Source: Gossypium raimondii
Lineage: Eukaryota > Streptophyta > Magnoliopsida > Malvales > Malvaceae
NCBI RefSeq assembly: GCF_025698545.1
Contig: NC_068570.1
Coordinates: 3,472,001 to 3,536,000, forward strand
Direction: 5' to 3'
Length of the DNA: 64,000 nt
Position numbers and translations under genes: made by a program. A model generated the notes under the pieces. The model had not been told where the DNA came from, made no database searches, and saw nothing but the letters and a program-made list of their open reading frames with translations. Shown here one piece after another: positions 57,109 through 64,000 of the stretch. Positions within the stretch are counted from its first letter, which is position 1. Each line of letters begins with the position of its first letter.

Positions 57109-58010
57109 TAGAGGTGATCATGGGTTGGGCTACCTGGCCCAGCCCGACGGCCCGCCCGAAAAATGAGAGGGTTCGGGTAAAAATATAGGCCCGAAATATG
57201 AGTTTGGGAAAAAGATTAGGCCCGTTTAGAAAACGGACCAGGCCTCAAGTAAAACTTTATTGACCCGGGCCTGGCCCGGCCCGATTTTTATATTAAATAT
57301 ATATTTAATATGGGTCGGGCCGGGCTCAGGCTTAGCAATTTTCTCTCGGGCCTAAAAAATTGTTCAAGCCCGGCCCGAACCCAGCCCACCCCGGCCCATG
57401 ATCACCTCTAGATCCACCCTCCTCCTCTCTCTCTATATATGGAAGGGATCCACTTGCATCGATGTAAAATTTAAGTGGTTTTACACTCTTTCATAACTTT
57501 TTATACGATTAATATTTTAACAATCCAACCATCATATTTCATGCTTCATCCATGTAGATCATGTATGTCAAGTTTGATATTAATTAAAAATTCCAAACCA
57601 TTCATTTTATGTAAAAAAATTAACCATTAAATATATATTAATATAGACAATATTTTAGATTGATAGAATAAAGATATCGATTGATTCAAAATTGTACATA
57701 CATGACAATTACAACTATATTTATAAATTCAACGGTTTGATTGTTAAAATATTCATTGTATAAAAATTACGGAATGATGAAAACCACTTAAATTTTATAC
57801 TATGTGTGTTGGGAGGAGGATCCACTTATTATGATATAAACTAATATGGTTATTATGATATAAACTAATATGGTTTTACTTTTTCTTATAATTTTTTTTT
57901 GTAATTAATATTTTAATAATTTAACTGTTATATTTCATGTTCTATTCATATAGGTTATGCATGTCAAATTTGGAGTAAAGAATTTTTTTTCATATAATAA
58001 TCTATTGAAG
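57000..58010. repeat. Cluster of related inverted repeats
   Basis: The segments TGTAAAATTTAAGTGGTTTT (57461) and its reverse-complement-like partner near 57780, plus related stretches at 57040 and 57870, share the theme of a TTTAACAATYCAACC block beside a ggatccac end. The hAT MITE at 57109 inserted at such a GATCCACC end. Confidence 0.45.
57109..57410. mobile_element. hAT-type MITE, intact 302-bp copy
   Basis: Ends TAGAGGTGATCATGGG and CCCATGATCACCTCTA are perfect inverted repeats. The exact 8-bp target duplication GATCCACC lies at 57101-57108 and 57411-57418. Subterminal GGCCCGGCCCGA blocks are shared with the 368-bp copy at 38350. Confidence 0.9.
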
Positions 58011-58054
58011 ATCCACACATGACACATGCACAAAGTGAGGTAAGGATTCGCGCA

Positions 58055-58180
58055 TTGAACTACCCATAACTCCCTCCCGACTCATAAATAAGAGGATAAT
58101 ACATTTCAACATACTCGAACCAATATTTTTCAGTATTGACAACAATATCTATATCAATTGAGCTAACACTCAAAATTACA
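58055..58180 (-). mobile_element. tRNA-like SINE copy
   Basis: The minus strand reads GTTAGCTCAATTGATATAG (A-box-like), TTGGTTCGAGTATG (B-box-like), then ATTATCCTCTTATTTATGAG and GGGAGGGAGTTATGGGTAGT, matching the family. Confidence 0.6.
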
Positions 58181-58466
58181 TATTTTCTAGTGCACCATTT
58201 CCACTTCCATATTTGACATATCTTCATTTTTGGACATTATAAACAACAAATAGTATAATATCTGCCCTTTTAATCAAAAGTAATAAATAAAGATTTATAT
58301 TTTAGCCTTTTTCATGTACATTTAAGGACATGTGACCTGGCTTTCCAATTATATTACATGTACTAATGTTTATATACAAAGTAGTCCACCCAATTTTCAG
58401 AACTACCAAAAAAGAAGGGCCAAATTTCCATTTTGTAATAATATTGTTCTCTGGTTTTATAAGAAA

Positions 58467-59068
58467 ATGGCAAGGTCAGCGGCAGGGACGACAATGGCGG
58501 GTGTTGTGGTGGTGATGTGGTGGTGTATGGTGGTGCAGAGGCTGGAAGCTACAGTTTTCACCGTTGGTGAGAGCAGTGGATGGGTTGTTGGTGTTGATTA
58601 TGATGCCTGGGCTAAATCCAAGAACTTTAAACTTGGTGATTTACTTGGTTAGTCCTCCATTTCGTGTAATTTTTATATTTAGATTATTGGAGTTCAAAAT
58701 TTTAACAATTTTTTTATCGACCTTAGAATCGATTTGACGTATCTATTTATACTAATATTAAACTTTCGGCCAAGTTGATGTCACGAATTAATTTGGCACT
58801 AATTTAATTGGAAAATTACTAATATATCCATGAGCTTAGAAGCTGAAAATTTGGTTGCCTAACAGTGTTCGATTATTCAAGTGCCTATGCAATAGATGAA
58901 GTCTTTGAAAATGACTACAACACATGCAATATCGATCATCCGATCAGCTCCGACAACAGCGGCTCCACCGTCATTTCTCTCCTCAACGCCGGCCCTAATT
59001 ACTTCATCTGCGGTACACCTGGTTATTGTGCCCAAGGCATGAAGTTCATCGCTAATGTTACCGCTTAA
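58467..59068 (+). CDS. Phytocyanin lacking both copper histidines
   Basis: Two exons (58467-58647 and 58866-59068) give 127 aa, with the intron at the same place as in the neighbour at 55096. A signal peptide (hydrophobic VVVVMWWCMVV, cleavage near LEA/TVF) precedes a plastocyanin-like domain (TVFTVGESSGW ... MKFIANVTA). The structural cysteines (YNTC, GYC), the ligand Cys (YFICG) and the ligand Met (QGMK) remain. Both ligand histidines are tyrosine (SSAYAIDE and TPGYCA). Type-1 copper binding is therefore unlikely, as in early-nodulin-like phytocyanins. There is no Ser/Pro linker and no C-terminal hydrophobic tail, so the product should be secreted and not GPI-anchored. A TATATAC at 58371 is a possible TATA box. 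It is a diverged tandem paralogue of the gene at 55096. Confidence 0.85.
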
Positions 59069-60769
59069 TCTCCGGCCGATATTAATCCATTCATCAACCA
59101 CACACCATTGGGGCCTTTTCCATAACTAATTTTGTTATGACTTTGCTTATCTTATTTTTCAATTTTTTTTATCCAAAAAAATCTTATATTTAAATAAAGG
59201 GATAAATTTCAAAAGTACATATGGATTTTTTTTCGATGTGTGATTTAAAATAGTGGTGGATCTTAGTGTTAAGTTTTAGGAGGGCCTAATTAATTTTGTC
59301 AAAATAATTTAAGGGTTTAATTGAAATTTCTAAAAATTTTAGAGGGCTTAATGAGAATTTACCAAAACAATTTGGGGTTTAATTATAAGGATTAAAATGT
59401 TGATGGGCTTAATAAGAATTTCTAAAAAATTGAAAGTCCTTGTTTAAATTTTCAAAAAAAAATTAAGATGCTTTATGAGATTTTTAAAATTTTGGGAGGG
59501 ACTAATTAAAATTTTCATAAATTTTCAACGGCCTATGATTTAACACATAAATTTTGATTTGGTGTAATTTTATACGTAAAACTGTGATTTTTATTTAAAT
59601 TTATATGCTTATAAATAATAAATATGTGACATTGATATTAATGTTTTTTTTTTATAAATGAACCTTGTATGTTGACTTGATGGTTAGGGTGTTCACCGCT
59701 CCAAGTGTGATCTAAGTCGCGTTGCTATTAGGGTTTTGTCATTCTCTTTTAATTCACCAAATAATAATAATAATATCATGATTTACTCGAAAAAACAAAA
59801 AAAAAAGGCATGATGGCTTTTTTGGCTCTCCAAATTTGTAAAAAAATATTTTATCCCTCTATTTAAATTTTCACCACTTTTAGTCCTTAAACTTAATTTT
59901 TTGTCAAATGACCCCAAAATGGATGGAAAATTTAATGTTTGTTAACTTTACTGACGTGACAGCATACACATGTATTATCGCGTAGATGACACGTTCGCAT
60001 TTAATTATTTTTTATAAAATTTTAAAAATGTTTTTTTTATAAAATTTTAAAATTTTAAAATAAATTTAATGATTTTTAATCTTTAAAAATAGTTTTATAT
60101 TTATTTTAATTTTTAAAATTTTAAAAGCTAAAAAGTGTAAGATTAAATAGAGAGTTCAAATTACTTTTTTTATTATATAAAATTAGTGGGCCAAATAACT
60201 TATTATATTAAAATAAAAATATTGTAAATATAATTACATTAAATTAAGATTCATATATTCATAAATTAGGTGATAGTGTTTATCGCAATTTAATTTAAAA
60301 TAAATATAATTTAAATTTTCATGGACTCTTATTATAATTCTAGAAAGTAGGGTTCAAAATTCTCTTAAAAATAGAAACATATTAAAACAAAACAGAAGGA
60401 ATTAATTAATGGTTATAAAAGCTTTCCAATTAATTTTAAATATATATTGTTAGGCCACTGAACTTCTTTGGGTTTCACTGATTTTTCCTTGCTATTTTTA
60501 ACTAAAAAATATTATCTTCTATTATCATATTCATAATATTATATTATTTACAATAAAATAATATTAATTTTACTAAGTAAAATTTAAAATTTACTATATT
60601 TATCCTTAATAATAATATTAAAACAGTTATTTGAAATTAAGGCTATCAAGAATTTAATGATAACAACATAAAATTTAATAATTATGTTAATAAAATGACG
60701 AAATTAAATTTGTATCTCTACATTTTTTTAAATTAAAATTCAATCCCTCTAAAAAAATTCCAACTTCGC
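59069..60769. other. Intergenic DNA
   Basis: Mostly AT-rich. A tRNA-like segment at about 59670-59760 (TGATGGTTAGGGTGTTCACC) may be another short SINE. The right part (from about 60100) belongs to a unit that recurs twice further right. No gene is supported. Confidence 0.4.
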
Positions 60770-62270
60770 CTCCTTACACTTAAACTCGATCCGAAAAATC
60801 TTTAGTGTTAGATAAGGGTGTCATCCTTTTGGAATGAATTTTCCTTTTCACAAAATATTGATTTTGCATGGGAATTAAGTGTACCAAACATATCCCTTCC
60901 ATGGCATTATAAAAGGAAACTCCATTCCAGAAATTTTTATCACAAAATTCTCCTCTCTCTGTTTTCAAAGTGTTTCTCCACCTAGTCTCTTCCACAAGAA
61001 AATGGCAAGCTCAAGGGTGGGGATTGGCCTGTCTTGGACTAGTTCCATGCATGGTGGTTGTGCCAAAGCTTTGCCATGGTTTACAATGCTTTTTAATAAA
61101 TTTTAATTTTAAATAATTATGATAGATTACTGAAATTTCAGTTTCACTGATCTTTTCTTTCTATTTTTAACTAAAAAATTATATCCATAAAATCATATTA
61201 TTTACAACAAAATAATATTATATTTACTAAGTAAAATTGATAATATATGTATTCGCGTAAATATGAAAATATTTGGTGTTATTTTTGGTATGATACAAAA
61301 TTTTAGATAATCAATTTAAAATTTACTATATTTATTTATAACAATAATAATAAAACAGCTATTTGAAAGTAAGGATATCAAGAATTGAAGGATAATAACG
61401 TATTATTACGATATATTTGAATATTAACACTCGTATATATAAATTGGAGTAAAATAAGGAAAATCAAAATATTTTTCTTAATTAAGTAAATATATATTAA
61501 AATTCTTTCTATATAAGGAAAGTAGAAGATAGCATTATCTTATTAAATATTTTTAAGATTATCTTTGGTTTAAAAATATTTTTACCTTTTCTAGAAAAGG
61601 AATTTTACTAAGATTCTCTTAGATTTAAAAATAAAAGAAATATCTTTACCTTTTAGAAAATAATTTTAATCTTAAAAATATTTTTGAAACTTTTAAAATT
61701 TAAAGGCTAAAATACACAAAATTAAATAGAAAACTATTTTTTTTGTAAAATTGGGATAAATTAAATGATATTGTTTATCACAATTTAGTTTAAAATAAAT
61801 ATAATTTAGTTTTCATGAACTCTTTTATTATAATTCCAGAAACTACAGTTAAAAATTCTCTTAAAAATAGTAACAGGTTAAAGCAAAACAAAAGGAATTA
61901 ATTAATGGGTGTAAAAAACTTTCCAATTAATGACAATAAAATTATTGAATAAATTTTAATTATAATTTTAAATAATTATGATATACTGATAGATCACTGA
62001 ATTTTAGGTTTCACTAATTATTTCTTGCTATTTTTAACTAAAATTTATTATCTTCTATTATCATATTCATAATATTATATTTACTAAGTAAAATTGATAA
62101 TATATGTATTTCCATAAATACTTAAAATTTTGAAGTTATTTTTGGCCTCGATACAAGATTCTAAATAATCAAATTTAAAATTTAATATATTTATTCATAA
62201 CAATAACAATAAAACAATTATTTGAATTTAAGGCTATCAAGAATTTAATGATAATAACCTATTATTAAAT
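60100..62270 (+). repeat. Three-copy imperfect tandem duplication
   Basis: The block with TTTTTAACTAAAAAATATTA, a TTACTAAGTAAAATT-like core and a GCTATCAAGAATTTAATGAT end occurs at about 60458-60665, 61128-61400 and 61990-62260. Flanking segments such as AATTAATGGTTATAAAAGC (60403) and AATTAATGGGTGTAAAAAAC (61900) repeat too. The first and second copies bracket the truncated phytocyanin. Confidence 0.65.
60770..61106 (+). pseudogene. Truncated phytocyanin copy with duplicated promoter
   Basis: The region from about 60790 to 61095 repeats 54895-55175 of phytocyanin 1 at high identity. It covers the upstream region, the TATA box (TATAAAA at 60908), the leader and the first ~85 coding bases (ATG at 61001, MASSRVG). 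A one-base change after GTGGGG shifts the frame relative to gene 1. The homology stops after GTTTACAATG, so the copper domain is absent. The remaining open frame of 34 codons from the ATG has no phytocyanin features. The promoter copy may still be active. Confidence 0.8.
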
Positions 62271-62619
62271 ATATTTGAATATTAACACTTGGAGTAAAAT
62301 AAGGATTTTTTAAATTGGAGTAAAATAAAGAAAATAAAAATATATTTCTTAATTAAATAAATATATATTAGAATTCCTTTTATATAAAGAAAGTAGAAGA
62401 TAACATTATCTTATTAAATATTTATACTCTTTTTATATTTAGTTATTTTAGAAAAAATCGATCATAGAAATAAATAGAAAAGGGAAGGGATATTTTAATC
62501 CTTACCAACTTTATTCAAATTATATAATAATACTTTTTAATATTCTAAAAAATGAAAATCTATAAATATAATATTAATATATATTGCATAAAATTAAAAT
62601 AAAATAAAGTAGTAAATTA

Positions 62620-62960
62620 CTAAAAAATAAATACATAAAATAAATACAATAATAGATAAAACGAGATGTGACTTCCCCTTAGATATTTTACACTTTCTCC
62701 CACAAAAAAACTTGTAATGCCTACTCCGTTTGTAATTCCATCGATTACTCGCCTATCAAAAAAATGAGTTAGTTCTGCCAATCCTCTTATACCTTTTGTT
62801 AAGGATATTGAATAAAACATATCTATGTAACCACGATTATATGACCAATCATATATAAAATATATCATTTTATCCAATAAAATTCTTTTAGGACCCTTTT
62901 CACAAATGAATAAAAGGTTTATATAAAAGGAATGTTGTAAATATTCAAACAAGCTATACT
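62620..62960 (-). pseudogene. ndhF: Nuclear copy of plastid ndhF 3' end (NUPT)
   Basis: The minus strand encodes ~110 codons without a stop. [20 protein letters not shown], then RGYIDMFY, and [20 protein letters not shown] with NGVG are the C-terminal part of the plastid NDH complex subunit NdhF. The remaining ~640 residues are absent. The sequence upstream of KGPKRI diverges from the plastid protein, and the tail ([20 protein letters not shown]) carries several changes, so the copy is not fresh. It has no promoter and no transit peptide and should not make an NDH subunit. The surroundings are ordinary AT-rich nuclear DNA. Confidence 0.85.
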
Positions 62961-64000
62961 CACTAAAAATTTTGACTCTAATTATCTCTATTTAGAACTC
63001 AAACTAAATAGAAATAAATTTAGTCTATATTAAATCTATTAAATCGATCGATTAAATAAAATTTCTATATAATTTAGATGTAAAATATACTAAAATATAA
63101 AATAAACTAGAAAATAAAAATGGAGTCAGTAATATTAGTAATATTATATTACTATATTAATATAAAAGAAATATAACTAAGATATAAAAAGATATTAAAT
63201 ATATAAATAAATAATAAATATATATATATAATTAAAATCAATTATTATATTCTTAATTATTAATTCTATCAACATTAGCTTGAATATTAGATTGAATCTA
63301 TCATTATTATATTAAATATGTTATATTTATATATTTATATTAAGTATGGCATTAAAAATTAGAAAAACTAGAATTTTTAACTAAATCTATTCATGTTATT
63401 TATAGATAATTTTGATATTCTTTTAATTAAATCAAATTTAAAACTCTAAAATTTAAACCCTAAATTTAACTTTTTATTTCAAGGTTACGAGTTCAAATCC
63501 AAATTAAAAAATATTAAATTTAAGAATATATTATTAAATAACTGAAAAAATACAAAATGACGCATCATGACATCCTTATTTCATGCCATGTTTAATCACC
63601 GCTTATATATATACACATATGTTTGTATATAATTATTTGTATACATTTTGGCCATTAAATAACCATATTTAATAAAGATAGTTATAAAAAATTGATTCTT
63701 TCGTAATTCATTGTATTATTACTACAGAATAATTGTTTTAGTTTAAATAATGTGATTTAATTATATTTTATATTTTCATTCCAAGTATGAATATGTTAGC
63801 GATTGAAATTTTATGAGTATGATTGCAAAATTTTAGGGAATTTAAGTGCAAAATAAAATACGATAAAATTTAAATTAAAAAAAGCCATAACTAAGAGTGA
63901 TGAGTTATACCGCCAGACACTTGTAAATAAAAATTAACAATAAATAAATAAAATTAACTAAACATCAAATAAAGAAGAAATAAAATACTACTGCTATACT
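62961..64000. other. AT-rich DNA to the window edge
   Basis: Very AT-rich, with many ATATAT and TTAAAT stretches. No gene, tRNA or defined repeat can be supported. Part of the left side could still be degraded plastid-derived sequence. Confidence 0.45.

Noticed and set aside
61001-61106. A third functional phytocyanin gene
   Set aside because: The frame shifts after a few codons and homology ends within exon 1; no copper domain follows.

Overview
This window looks like nuclear DNA of a dicot, most probably cotton (Gossypium) or a close relative. It has AT-rich intergenic DNA, plant-type introns, and long non-coding LTR units with TGTAAyrCCCC / GGGGyrTTACA ends of a kind I associate with cotton; the species call is inference. 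No bacterial, CRISPR or operon features are present. Genes are separated by transposon-rich DNA and are not functionally linked, except for a small phytocyanin cluster at the right end. || Layout. 1-3242: a decayed polyprotein-like relic, a direct repeat and an old hAT-type MITE. 3243-9256 (+): a 19-exon mitochondrial DnaJ co-chaperone of the ATJ1 type, with two possible C-terminal exons. 10147-11190 (-): a single-exon proline-rich membrane protein resembling TED7. 11271-16689: non-coding, with a MITE, a SINE copy and an inverted-repeat element. 16690-28524: a degenerate Mutator-like element (MULE) with ~300-bp terminal inverted repeats, a captured ABCB-transporter fragment and a broken transposase. 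Its transposase is interrupted by a large non-coding LTR unit (19343-26730, TSD AAAGA), which is itself interrupted by a second one (21827-24571, TSD GGAAC). 31642-36580 (+): an 8-exon MATE/DETOXIFICATION transporter. 41143-42144 (-): an intronless ANTH-domain clathrin-assembly protein. 43921-48673: MITEs and the 3' end of a Ty3/gypsy-like element. 49065-50779 (+): a 6-exon coiled-coil protein of unknown function. 55096-61106 (+): two phytocyanin genes and a truncated third copy. 62620-62960 (-): a nuclear insertion of the plastid ndhF 3' end. || Dispersed repeats recur across the window: six copies of one hAT MITE family (two with perfect 8-bp target duplications), at least five copies of a tRNA-like SINE, several long-inverted-repeat MITEs, and one degenerate tandem repeat found in introns of both the DnaJ and MATE genes in opposite orientation. 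|| The observations most worth checking are the alternative tail-anchored end of the DnaJ protein, the ABCB fragment inside a transposase-bearing MULE, the three-level nested insertion, the phytocyanin that has lost both copper-binding histidines, and the duplicated phytocyanin promoter.
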